The notes under the pieces: model-generated
What the model was told of the DNA's origin: nothing
Seen by the model: only the letters and a program-made list of their open reading frames with translations
Database searches by the model: none
Shown here: one piece after another, positions 8,438 through 18,316 of the stretch
Position numbering within the stretch: the first letter of the stretch is position 1
Layout of the letters: each line of letters starts with the position of its first letter
From: Streptomyces sp. NBC_00425
Lineage (GTDB): Bacteria > Actinomycetota > Actinomycetes > Streptomycetales > Streptomycetaceae
NCBI RefSeq assembly: GCF_036030735.1
Contig: NZ_CP107928.1
Location: 3,038,001 to 3,102,000 of the forward strand
Direction of reading: 5' to 3'
Length of the DNA stretch: 64,000 nt
Position numbers and translations under genes: made by a program

Positions 8438-10420
8438 CTATTCCGTCTCTGCCTCCGCCTGCTTCGCCTTCGCGTCGATCGCCGTCAGCGACCTGCGGAC
8501 CTGCTGGGGATCCGTGGTGTACCAGAAGTCGGGCAGGGACGCCTTGAGATAGCTGCCGTAACGGGCCGTCGCCAGCCGCTGGTCCAGCACGGCGACGACG
8601 CCGCGGTCCCCCGACGCCCGGACGAGGCGGCCCGCCCCCTGCGCCATGAGCAGTGCCGCGTGCGTGGCCGCCACGGCCATGAAGCCGTTGCCTCCGGCTT
8701 CCTCCACCGCCTTCTGGCGTGCGCTCATGAGGGGGTCGTCGGGGCGCGGGAAGGGGATCTTGTCCATGACGACGAGCTGGCAGCTGGGGCCGGGGACGTC
8801 GACGCCCTGCCAGAGCGACAGCGTGCCGAAGAGACAGGTCTGCGGATCCGCCGAGAAGTTCTTGATCAGCTCGCCGAGCGTCTCCTCGCCCTGGAGGAGG
8901 ATCGGGAACTCGGGGATGCGCACGCGCAGTTCCTCGGCGGCGAGCTGCGCCGCACGCATGGAGGAGAAGAGGCCGAGAGTGCGGCCGCCGGCCGCCTGGA
9001 TCAGTTCGGTCAGCTCGTCGAGCATGTCGGCGCGGTCGCCGTCCCGCGCCGGGCGCGCGAGGTGTTTGGCGACGTACAGAATGCCCTGTTTGCGATAGTC
9101 GAAGGGCGAGCCGACGTCGATGCCCCTCCACTGCGGGACGTCCTCCCCCTGCGTGCCCTCCGGGGCCAGCCCCATCGAAGCGCCCACGCCGTTGAAGTCG
9201 CCGCCCAGCTTCAACGTCGCCGAGGCGAGGGTGACGGAGCGGTCCGTGAAGAGCTTCTCCCGCAGCAGGCCCGACACCGACATCGGGGCGACGCGCAGGG
9301 ACGCGCCGAAGCGGTCGTGCCGCTCGTACCAGACGACGTCCCACTCGGATCCGTTGGTGATCCGCTCCGCCACGTCGTGCACCGACTCGACCGAGGCCAG
9401 CGCCTGTTTGCGGACCGCGTCCTCGTCCTGGACGGACTTGTCGCGGGTCGATCCGATGGCGGAGATGACGGTCCGCGCGGCGTCGCGCAGCGCCATGAGC
9501 GCGTAGCCGAGATCCTCCGGGATCTCCTCCAGACGGCCGGGCAACGCCAGCTCCATCAGCCGCTCGAAGCCCTCGGCGGCCGTCTGCAGCTGGTCGGCGG
9601 CCTTCTCGTCGACCAGTTTCGCCGCCCGGCGTACGGCCCGGTTGACCTGGCCGGGGGTGAGCTCACCGGTCGCGACGCCGGTGACCCGGGAGACCAGTTC
9701 ATGCGCCTCGTCGACGATCAGCACCTCGTGCTGCGGGAGGACGGGGGCGCCCTCGATGGCGTCGATGGCGAGCAGGGCGTGGTTCGTGACGACGACCTCG
9801 GCCAGTTTGGCGCGCTCGCGGGCCATCTCGGCGAAGCACTCGGCGCCGTACGCGCATTTCGTCGCCCCCAGGCACTCCCGGGAGGAGACCGAGATCTGCG
9901 CCCAGGCCCGGTCGGACACACCCGGCGTCAGATCGTCGCGGTCACCGGACTCGGTCTCGTCCGACCAGTCCCGCAGTCGCAGCAGGTCCTGGCCCAGTTT
10001 GCTGGTGGGCGCGGCGGCCTCGAACTGGTCGAAGAGGCCTTCCTCCTCGTCCTGCGGGACGCCTTCGTGGAGTCGGTGCAGACACAGGTAGTTCGATCTG
10101 CCCTTGAGCATCGCGAACTCCGGGCGGCGGCGCAGCAGGGGGTGCAGCGCCTCGACCGTGCGCGGCAGGTCCCGCTCCACGAGCTGGCGCTGCAGGGCCA
10201 GCGTGGCGGTCGCCACCACGACGCGCTCCCCGTGGGCGAGCGCGGGCACGAGGTAGCCGAGCGACTTGCCGGTGCCGGTGCCGGCCTGGACCAGCAGATG
10301 GGAGCCGTCGTCGATCGCCTCGGCGACGGCTTCGGCCATGGTCACCTGGCCGGGGCGCTCCGTGCCGCCCACGGCGGCGACGGCGGCATGCAGGAGTTCG
10401 GGGAGTGAGGGCTTCGTCAT
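8438..10420 (-). CDS. dinG: DinG-family ATP-dependent DNA helicase (XPD-like, Fe-S)
   Basis: 660 aa. A superfamily 2 5'-3' helicase of the DinG/XPD group, expected to unwind D-loops, R-loops or forked DNA in repair. Walker A is AGTGTGKS at residues 46-53 and the DEAH box is at 237-240. Four cysteines between them (Cys113, Cys183, Cys189, Cys195) match the spacing of the 4Fe-4S cluster domain. The C-terminal half carries the helicase motifs, including a GRLVR box near the end. It is convergent with lexA; no SOS box is visible in the 258-bp upstream gap, so SOS control is not supported from sequence. YoaA-like is an equally good name. Confidence 0.88.
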   Translation of the reverse strand: MTKPSLPELLHAAVAAVGGTERPGQVTMAEAVAEAIDDGSHLLVQAGTGTGKSLGYLVPALAHGERVVVATATLALQRQLVERDLPRTVEALHPLLRRRPEFAMLKGRSNYLCLHRLHEGVPQDEEEGLFDQFEAAAPTSKLGQDLLRLRDWSDETESGDRDDLTPGVSDRAWAQISVSSRECLGATKCAYGAECFAEMARERAKLAEVVVTNHALLAIDAIEGAPVLPQHEVLIVDEAHELVSRVTGVATGELTPGQVNRAVRRAAKLVDEKAADQLQTAAEGFERLMELALPGRLEEIPEDLGYALMALRDAARTVISAIGSTRDKSVQDEDAVRKQALASVESVHDVAERITNGSEWDVVWYERHDRFGASLRVAPMSVSGLLREKLFTDRSVTLASATLKLGGDFNGVGASMGLAPEGTQGEDVPQWRGIDVGSPFDYRKQGILYVAKHLARPARDGDRADMLDELTELIQAAGGRTLGLFSSMRAAQLAAEELRVRIPEFPILLQGEETLGELIKNFSADPQTCLFGTLSLWQGVDVPGPSCQLVVMDKIPFPRPDDPLMSARQKAVEEAGGNGFMAVAATHAALLMAQGAGRLVRASGDRGVVAVLDQRLATARYGSYLKASLPDFWYTTDPQQVRRSLTAIDAKAKQAEAETE

Positions 10421-10613
10421 AGCGCGACCACCCTACGGCGCGGCACTGACAATCGGGCGGTCGAGGCGGACGGGAGGGAAGGGATCAAGACGGTGGCCTC
10501 TCGCTGCGGGGAGGTGAGGCGGACGAAGGTGAGCGGGTCGGGACGGGAAACGACCGGCCGACGATCAACAGGCGACCGCACCCGACCGCCGAAGAGCATC
10601 GAAGACCGATGGG

Positions 10614-10653
10614 GACAGGTGCGGGCCGGTGAGGACAGGTGCGGGACGGTGAG
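10614..10653. repeat. 20-bp direct repeat, two copies
   Basis: Two adjacent 20-bp units (10614-10633 and 10634-10653) beginning GACAGGTGCGGG differ at one base. They lie in the 258-bp gap between dinG and the acetyltransferase gene, where I see no coding sequence. A third, degraded half-copy (GCGGTGAGG) follows near 10665. Confidence 0.6.
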
Positions 10654-10678
10654 GGCGAGCGAAGAGCGGTGAGGGGGC

Positions 10679-11296
10679 TCACAGCAGATCACGCAGGCTC
10701 CGGTCCCGGACCATGAGGGCGGCCCGTTTGGCGGGAAGGTCGAGCTCGGTGCAGAACCGGAAACCGGCGCTCAGGAACGCGGCGACGGACGGATCGTTGC
10801 GCAGGTCGGGCTCGGCGACCACCCGGGCACAGGCAGGCGAGCCGGCCAGGACGAGATCGGCGACGGCGCGCAGCAGCAGGCTCCCGAGACCACGGCCCCG
10901 GTCGGCGGCACCGCCGATGAGCAGATGGATACCGGTGTCGTACGGCCGGGCCGGGTAGTGGCCGGCCAGCGGATCGAGATCGGCCCGGTAGATCTCCCAG
11001 TAGCTCATGGGCCGCCCCTCCAGCACACCGAGGCACGGGACGCTGCGCCCGCCGTCGGCGAGTTGTTCCCGCAGGTGTCGCGCGGTGACGCGGTGGGGCC
11101 CCGCCAGTTCCCAGAACGCCGCGACGGCGGGGTCGTTCATCCACCAGCCGACGAGGGACAGGTCCCGCTCGAGGCGCACCGGGACGAGGCGGAACGCACC
11201 CACGGGCGTCCGGGCGACCCCCCAGTCACCGACACCGAGCGCGGGGACGGCGGCGGGGACGGGGCGGGCTCCGGTTCCGGTCTCGACCGACCGCAC
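10679..11296 (-). CDS. GNAT N-acetyltransferase, siderophore type (IucB/RhbD-like)
   Basis: 205 aa. The layout matches the acetyltransferases that acylate hydroxylamines in hydroxamate siderophore biosynthesis: W-M-N-D near residues 52-55, a G-R-P-M-S-Y-W-E-I-Y segment mid-protein, D-x-G-I-H-L-L-I-G, and the acetyl-CoA loop R-G-R-G-L-G-S near 133-139, followed by a P-D-x-R-N-D-x-S motif. The GTG at 11296 has GAGGAG about 8 bases upstream. It lies 81 bp downstream of the NIS synthetase gene on the same strand, consistent with a two-gene siderophore unit. No lysine/ornithine N-hydroxylase or decarboxylase is present nearby. Confidence 0.8.
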   Translation of the reverse strand: MRSVETGTGARPVPAAVPALGVGDWGVARTPVGAFRLVPVRLERDLSLVGWWMNDPAVAAFWELAGPHRVTARHLREQLADGGRSVPCLGVLEGRPMSYWEIYRADLDPLAGHYPARPYDTGIHLLIGGAADRGRGLGSLLLRAVADLVLAGSPACARVVAEPDLRNDPSVAAFLSAGFRFCTELDLPAKRAALMVRDRSLRDLL

Positions 11297-11377
11297 GGCG
11301 GTCTCCTCTCAGGCGGACGCACGGCAGTGGCGGCCGCGGGCGGACGGCAGTGGCGGCGCGCGGACGGCAGGCCCCGC

Positions 11378-13258
<1,881 letters not shown>

Positions 13259-13737
13259 GGTCGCTCCTGGTGACGAAGGGGGCCGTGCGCGATGGGGCGG
13301 TGCCACGGCCCGGCCCGACGGCCCGCTCACGAACGCTCCGGGGCACCGGCTCGGCCAAGGTCTCGGTCCCTGCCGGCCCGCGGTTCGGCGGCGGGCGCCA
13401 CGGCAGCCCCTGTCGCTACAACCGCGGGCGCATCGACGGGTTACGGGTTGCCTCAAGATCCCCGCTGTGACCGAACAGTTGCCGTTCCGTCGGAAGTCCC
13501 CCACAGCGAACGCATATCGTGTGGTGGCATCGCACCCGGTCGTGAGACCCGCTTGAACTCGGCGTGGGATCACCATGAGTTCGACGGGGCGTGACCGAGT
13601 TCGTTTGTGTCAGGTCGAGTTGAACCGAGCTCGGCGGAGTACAGCTACGTCTGATCGCGTTCGACCGTGTTCCGCCGGGTTCGCTCTGCGGGACGGCCGG
13701 AGCTTCACGTTCGTTGACAGCAGGGGGAGTAACCAGC
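13259..13737. other. Divergent intergenic region, siderophore synthetase to protease
   Basis: 479 bp holding the promoters of the leftward synthetase and rightward protease. Open frames here are low-quality and I call none. The part 13575-13690 repeats GTTCG/GAGTTCG motifs about seven times. I searched by eye for the DmdR/iron-box pattern (TTAGGTTAGGCT-type) and saw no convincing match. Confidence 0.55.
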
Positions 13738-14961
13738 ATGCGATCCATACGGCCGTCGTCCACCGCTCGCCGGGGGAGGAACGCGCGTCGCAGAACCTCC
13801 CCCGTGCTGAGCGCCCTCGCCCTCGCCTCGGTGCTCGCGCTCACCGCGACCGCCTGCGACTCGGGCGACGCCGATGCGAGCGGTCAGGCGAGCGCCTCGG
13901 CGTCGGCCACGGACGACGGAAAGATCACGATCCCGGACGACATCAAGGACCGGCTCAAAGAGCACGGGATCGATCTCGACAAGTGGAAGAACGGCGCCTG
14001 GAAGAACTGGGACAGGGACGACTGGCTGCGCGAGGCGCAGGACTACGTCAACCCGATCATCAAGGGGCTGTGGGACCCGGACCGGATGCGGGAGGCCGAG
14101 GACCCGGACCGCGGCGTCGACGACAGCGACCTCTCGGGCGACCAGGGGGTGACCGACCCGACGCCGGCGGCGGTGGAGGCGAAGGCGGTGTCCCCCACGT
14201 ACCACGCCAACGCGCCCCAGGCCGGCAAGGTCTTCTTCGACTCCCCCGAGGGGACGATGGTCTGCTCGGCGACGGTCGTGCGGGACCCGGCCCACCCGGG
14301 CAAGTCCAACCTCGTCTGGACGGCTGGTCACTGCGTGCACGCCGGCAAGAAGGGCGGCTGGTACCGGAACATCGCGTTCGTCCCGTCGTACAACGACTCG
14401 GGCAAGACGGCCGCGCAGATGCAGTCGGCGACCAAGGAGGAGGCCGCTCCCTACGGCGTGTGGTGGGGCGACTGGGCGCAGACCTCCGACCAGTGGATCG
14501 CCCAGGGCGGCCAGACCGGCGGTGACGGCGCCTCCTACGACTACGCCGTCATCCATGTGACGCCGGAGGAGGGCGGTTCGGGCAAGTCCCTGGAGGAGAC
14601 GGTCGGTTCGGCGCTCCCGGTGGACTTCAAGGCCCCGGCGGTGCCGAAGGTGAGCCGTATCACCGCGACCGGTTACCCGGCGGCGGCGCCCTACGACGGG
14701 CAGAAGCTCTACCAGTGCAAGGACAAGCCGGGACGGTTCTCGCTCAGCACCGCGGACCCGACGATGTACCGCATCGGCTGCACGATGACCGGCGGCGCCT
14801 CGGGCGGCGGCTGGGTCGCCACCGGCTCGGACGGAAAGCCCGCGCTGGTGTCGAACACGTCGATCGGTCCGGTGAAGGCGGGCTGGCTCGCGGGCCCGCG
14901 GCTGAACGACGTGGCCAAGGGCGTGTACGACTCGGTGAGCAAGAAGTTCGCCGGCCGGTAG
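13738..14961 (+). CDS. Lipoprotein trypsin-like serine protease
   Basis: 407 aa. An arginine-rich n-region (RRGRNARRR) and hydrophobic stretch end in a lipobox-like L-T-A-T-A-C with Cys40, so it is probably a membrane-anchored extracellular lipoprotein. After a roughly 130-residue acidic and tryptophan-rich spacer comes a chymotrypsin-fold domain with the triad His198 (WTAGHC), Asp268 (YDYAV) and Ser355 (TGGASGGG), resembling secreted V8/glutamyl-endopeptidase-like S1 enzymes. The ATG at 13738 is chosen over 13714 because GGGGGAG lies 8 bases upstream. Substrate is unknown. The gene ends at a strong 20-bp hairpin shared with convergent hflX. Confidence 0.85.
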   Translation: MRSIRPSSTARRGRNARRRTSPVLSALALASVLALTATACDSGDADASGQASASASATDDGKITIPDDIKDRLKEHGIDLDKWKNGAWKNWDRDDWLREAQDYVNPIIKGLWDPDRMREAEDPDRGVDDSDLSGDQGVTDPTPAAVEAKAVSPTYHANAPQAGKVFFDSPEGTMVCSATVVRDPAHPGKSNLVWTAGHCVHAGKKGGWYRNIAFVPSYNDSGKTAAQMQSATKEEAAPYGVWWGDWAQTSDQWIAQGGQTGGDGASYDYAVIHVTPEEGGSGKSLEETVGSALPVDFKAPAVPKVSRITATGYPAAAPYDGQKLYQCKDKPGRFSLSTADPTMYRIGCTMTGGASGGGWVATGSDGKPALVSNTSIGPVKAGWLAGPRLNDVAKGVYDSVSKKFAGR

Positions 14962-15010
14962 CCCGCACGCACGGCCGCGGGCGTCCGGCGAGTGCCGGGC
15001 CGCACGCACA

Positions 15011-15055
15011 CGTGAAGGCCCGCCCCCTGCTTGCCGCAGGGGGCGGGCCTTCACG
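15011..15055. terminator. Strong bidirectional terminator between protease and hflX
   Basis: A perfect 20-bp inverted repeat (15011-15030 with 15036-15055) around the loop TTGCC lies between two convergent genes. It is one of the longest perfect stems in the window and serves both strands. Confidence 0.85.
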
Positions 15056-15084
15056 CGTTCAGCGGTTCAGGACGCCGGCTCGGC

Positions 15085-16578
15085 TCAGGTGGCCGGCGCC
15101 GGCACGTACGGAGCGAGTTCCGCCGCCAGCTCCTCGTGGACCCGCGCCTTGAGCAGGGTGCCCTCCGCCGTGTGCTCCGCGGAGATCACCTCGCCCTCGT
15201 CGTGGGCACGTGCGACGAGCTTGCCGTGCGTGTACGGCACGAGCGCCTCGATCTCGACGGACGGCCTCGGCAGCTCGTCGTCGATCAGTGCGAGCAGCTC
15301 TTCGATGCCCTGGCCGGTGCGGGCGGAGACAGCGATGGAGCGCTTCTCGACCCGCATGAGCCGCTGCAGCGTCAGCGGATCGGCCGCGTCCGCCTTGTTG
15401 ATGACGACGATCTCGGGCACGCCGGTGGCGCCGACGTCGCGGACCACCTCGCGTACGGCGGCCAGCTGCTCCTCCGGGTCGGGGTGCGAGCCGTCCACCA
15501 CGTGCAGGATCAGGTCGGACTCGCCGACCTCCTCCATGGTGGAGCGGAACGCCTCGACCAGGTGGTGCGGCAGGTGCCGGACGAAACCGACGGTGTCCGC
15601 CAGGGTGTACAGACGGCCGCTGGGCGTCTCGGCCCGGCGCACGGTCGGGTCCAGGGTCGCGAACAGGGCGTTCTCGACCAGGACGCCCGCGCCCGTGAGC
15701 CGGTTGAGCAGGGAGGACTTGCCCGCGTTGGTGTAGCCCGCGATGGCGACGGACGGCACCTTGTGACGCTTGCGCTCCTGGCGCTTGATCTCGCGGCCGG
15801 TCTTCATCTCCGCGATCTCCCGGCGCATCTTCGCCATCTTCTCGCGGATCCGCCGCCGGTCCGTCTCGATCTTGGTCTCACCGGGACCGCGGGTGGCGAG
15901 GCCGCCGCCCTTGCCGCCGCCCATCTGACGGGACAGCGACTGGCCCCAGCCGCGCAGCCTCGGCAGCATGTACTGCATCTGCGCGAGCGCGACCTGCGCC
16001 TTGCCCTCCCGGGACTTGGCGTGCTGGGCGAAGATGTCGAGGATCAGGGCCGTACGGTCGATGACCTTGACCTTGACGACGTCCTCGAGGTGGATGAGCT
16101 GGCCCGGGCTGAGCTCACCGTCGCAGATGACGGTGTCGGCGCCCGTCTCGAGGACGATGTCGCGCAGCTCGTTCGCCTTGCCCGAGCCGATGTAGGTGGC
16201 CGCGTCGGGCTTGTCGCGGCGCTGGACGACGCCGTCGAGCACGAGCGCGCCCGCGGTCTCCGCGAGGGCGGCCAGCTCCGCGAGGGAGTTGTCCGCGTCC
16301 CGCGCGGTCCCCGTGGTCCAGACGCCCACGAGCACGACCCGCTCCAGGCGGAGCTGGCGGTACTCGACCTCGGTGACGTCCTCGAGCTCGGTGGAGAGGC
16401 CCGCCACACGGCGCAGCGCCGCGCGCTCGGAGCGGTCGAACTGTTCGCCGTCCCGGTCTCCGTCGATCTCGTGACTCCAGGCGACGTCCTCTTCCATCAG
16501 GGCATCGGCCCGAAGACCTTCGGGGTAGGCGTGCGCCATGCGCTGGGTGTCCTGGGAAAAGGAAGAAGAGGAGGTCAT
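15085..16578 (-). CDS. hflX: GTPase HflX
   Basis: 497 aa. HflX is a ribosome-associated GTPase that splits stalled or hibernating 70S particles. The N-terminal HflX domain (about 80-240) has the glycine-rich G-G-G-K-G-G-G-L-A-T-R-G-P-G-E-T stretch at about 220-235. The G domain has G1 GYTNAGKS (281-288), G3 DTVGF (328-332) and G4 NKAD (394-397). An additional N-terminal extension of about 75 residues is present, as in other actinomycete homologues. The 137-bp upstream gap contains its promoter. The lysine/arginine-rich helix at 240-272 matches the family's linker. Confidence 0.93.
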   Translation of the reverse strand: MTSSSSFSQDTQRMAHAYPEGLRADALMEEDVAWSHEIDGDRDGEQFDRSERAALRRVAGLSTELEDVTEVEYRQLRLERVVLVGVWTTGTARDADNSLAELAALAETAGALVLDGVVQRRDKPDAATYIGSGKANELRDIVLETGADTVICDGELSPGQLIHLEDVVKVKVIDRTALILDIFAQHAKSREGKAQVALAQMQYMLPRLRGWGQSLSRQMGGGKGGGLATRGPGETKIETDRRRIREKMAKMRREIAEMKTGREIKRQERKRHKVPSVAIAGYTNAGKSSLLNRLTGAGVLVENALFATLDPTVRRAETPSGRLYTLADTVGFVRHLPHHLVEAFRSTMEEVGESDLILHVVDGSHPDPEEQLAAVREVVRDVGATGVPEIVVINKADAADPLTLQRLMRVEKRSIAVSARTGQGIEELLALIDDELPRPSVEIEALVPYTHGKLVARAHDEGEVISAEHTAEGTLLKARVHEELAAELAPYVPAPAT

Positions 16579-16715
16579 TGGGTCCTTACGTCGTTGGAGA
16601 TGCCGAGTCGCCGTCCTACATGCTGCTCAACGTCCGAGCGGGCCGGGAGATTCCCGCCTCCCGTGCCGCGGCGACCTGACGATGGTCGCACGGCACGGCC
16701 CGTCTCGTCACGGCC

Positions 16716-18227
16716 TTATTTCGCGGCGGGCGGGGCCTGCGGAGCGGGCTTCGGAGCGTTCCCGACGGGGTTCTTCAAGGCCGGGGCCGTCGCCTTCCAG
16801 TCCGGGTGGCCCGGCATCGGCGGGGTCTTCTCGCCGTAGAGCCACTCCCTGAAGAACGGGGTCAGGTCGCGTCCGGAGACGTTCTCGGCGAGGCGGGCGA
16901 AGTCGGCCGTGCTCGCCGTCGAGTCCCGGTGATTGTGCGTCCAGGCGCGCTCCAGGTGTGCGAACGCAGCCCGGCCGATCTCCTGGCGCAGCGCGTACAG
17001 GACGAGCGCGGCGCCGTCGTACACGTTGGGCCGGAAGATGCTGATCTTCTGGCCGGCCTTCGGCGCCTTGGGCAGGGCGGGCGGTCCTCCCGCGGCGCGC
17101 CAGCGGTCGGAGGCGCCGTAGGCCGCCTTCATGCGCGCCTCCAGGGTGCGGCCCGACTTCTCCTCCGCATACAGCGCCTCGTACCAGGTGGCGTGCCCCT
17201 CGTTCAGCCACAGGTCGGACCAGGTGCGCGGCGAGACGCTGTCGCCGAACCACTGGTGGGCCAGCTCGTGGACCATGATCGACTCGACGTACCACCTGGG
17301 GTAGGCGGGCTGGGTGAAGAGGTCCTTCTCGAAGAGGGACAGTGTCTGCGTCTCGAGTTCGAACCCGGTGGAGGCGTCGGCCATGAGCAGCCCGTACGTC
17401 TCGAAGGGGAAGGGGCCGACCTTGCGTTCCAGCCACGCGATCTGTTCGGGGGTCTTCTTCAGCCAGGGCTCGAGGACGGCGCGGTCCTTGGTGGGCACGA
17501 CGTCCCGCAGCGGCAGCGCGTGCGGCCCCTCCCGGTGCACGACGGTGGAGCGGCCCACGGACACCTGGGCGAGCTCGGTGGCCATGGGGTGCTGGGTGCG
17601 GTACGTCCAGGTGGTCGTCCCGCCGGACTTCTCCACGCCGGCGGGCAGCCCGCCCGCGACGGCGGTGTAGGCGTCCGGCGCGGTGACCCGGATGGTGAAC
17701 ATCGCCTTGTCGGAGGGGTGGTCGTTGCACGGGAAGACGAGGTGGGCGGCGTCCGCCTGGTTGGCCATGGCGAGACCGTCCGTGGTCCTGACCCAGCCGC
17801 CGTCGCGGTCGCCGCTCATCACGGGATCGCTGGTGTGCCGCACGGTGATGCGCATCCAGCTGCCCGGGACGAGCGTGTCCCGCGGAGTGATCACCAGGTC
17901 GTCGTCCACTCCGGTGAAGGCGGCCGGCCTGCCGTCCACCTCGACCGAGTCGACCTTGCCGTGCGCGAAGTCGAGGTTGATCCGGTCCAGGGCGGCGGTG
18001 GTCCAGGCGTTGATGACGGTGACGGCCTGGAGCGGCTTGTCGTTGGCGCCGGAGTAGGTGAAGGACAGGTCGTACGACGCGACGTCGTAGCCGGGGTTGC
18101 CCAGGTTCGGGAAGAGGCGGTCGCCGACGCCGAGCGGGGCCGCCGGCGCGCTCGCGGCGACGAGGCAGACGGAGACGGCCGAGGCGAGCAGCGCGGACTT
18201 CAGCCGGGCGCGGGGGGTGAGCAGCAT
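16716..18227 (-). CDS. Secreted M1-family metallopeptidase
   Basis: 503 aa. A Sec-type signal peptide (residues 1 to about 30, cleavage near A-P-A-A) indicates secretion. The gluzincin site is intact: HELAHQWFG with His320, Glu321 and His324, and the third ligand Glu343 in N-E-G-H-A. Upstream is the M1 beta-sandwich domain. At about 500 residues it lacks the C-terminal armadillo-like domain of full aminopeptidase N (about 850 aa), which is common for short secreted actinobacterial M1 enzymes. The C-terminus is a Pro/Ala-rich tail. It is downstream of rshA by 89 bp on the same strand, so partial co-transcription is possible. Confidence 0.88.
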   Translation of the reverse strand: MLLTPRARLKSALLASAVSVCLVAASAPAAPLGVGDRLFPNLGNPGYDVASYDLSFTYSGANDKPLQAVTVINAWTTAALDRINLDFAHGKVDSVEVDGRPAAFTGVDDDLVITPRDTLVPGSWMRITVRHTSDPVMSGDRDGGWVRTTDGLAMANQADAAHLVFPCNDHPSDKAMFTIRVTAPDAYTAVAGGLPAGVEKSGGTTTWTYRTQHPMATELAQVSVGRSTVVHREGPHALPLRDVVPTKDRAVLEPWLKKTPEQIAWLERKVGPFPFETYGLLMADASTGFELETQTLSLFEKDLFTQPAYPRWYVESIMVHELAHQWFGDSVSPRTWSDLWLNEGHATWYEALYAEEKSGRTLEARMKAAYGASDRWRAAGGPPALPKAPKAGQKISIFRPNVYDGAALVLYALRQEIGRAAFAHLERAWTHNHRDSTASTADFARLAENVSGRDLTPFFREWLYGEKTPPMPGHPDWKATAPALKNPVGNAPKPAPQAPPAAK

Positions 18228-18316
18228 GCACCACCGCTACCAGCGGGCGGGGGCGCCGCGTGGGCGACGCGCGCCCGGCCCACCCGAACGGGTGGTTCAC
18301 GCGCGCGTGGGCAGAC

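Noticed and set aside
13259..13737. Possible iron box (DmdR1 site) upstream of the NIS synthetase
   Set aside because: The nearest stretch around 13440-13460 does not reach a reasonable match to the TTAGGTTAGGCT-type consensus.
13416..13844. 142-codon minus-strand frame between the siderophore and protease genes
   Set aside because: No Shine-Dalgarno, overlaps the protease start, and composition is Arg/Ser/Pro-rich without a fold.
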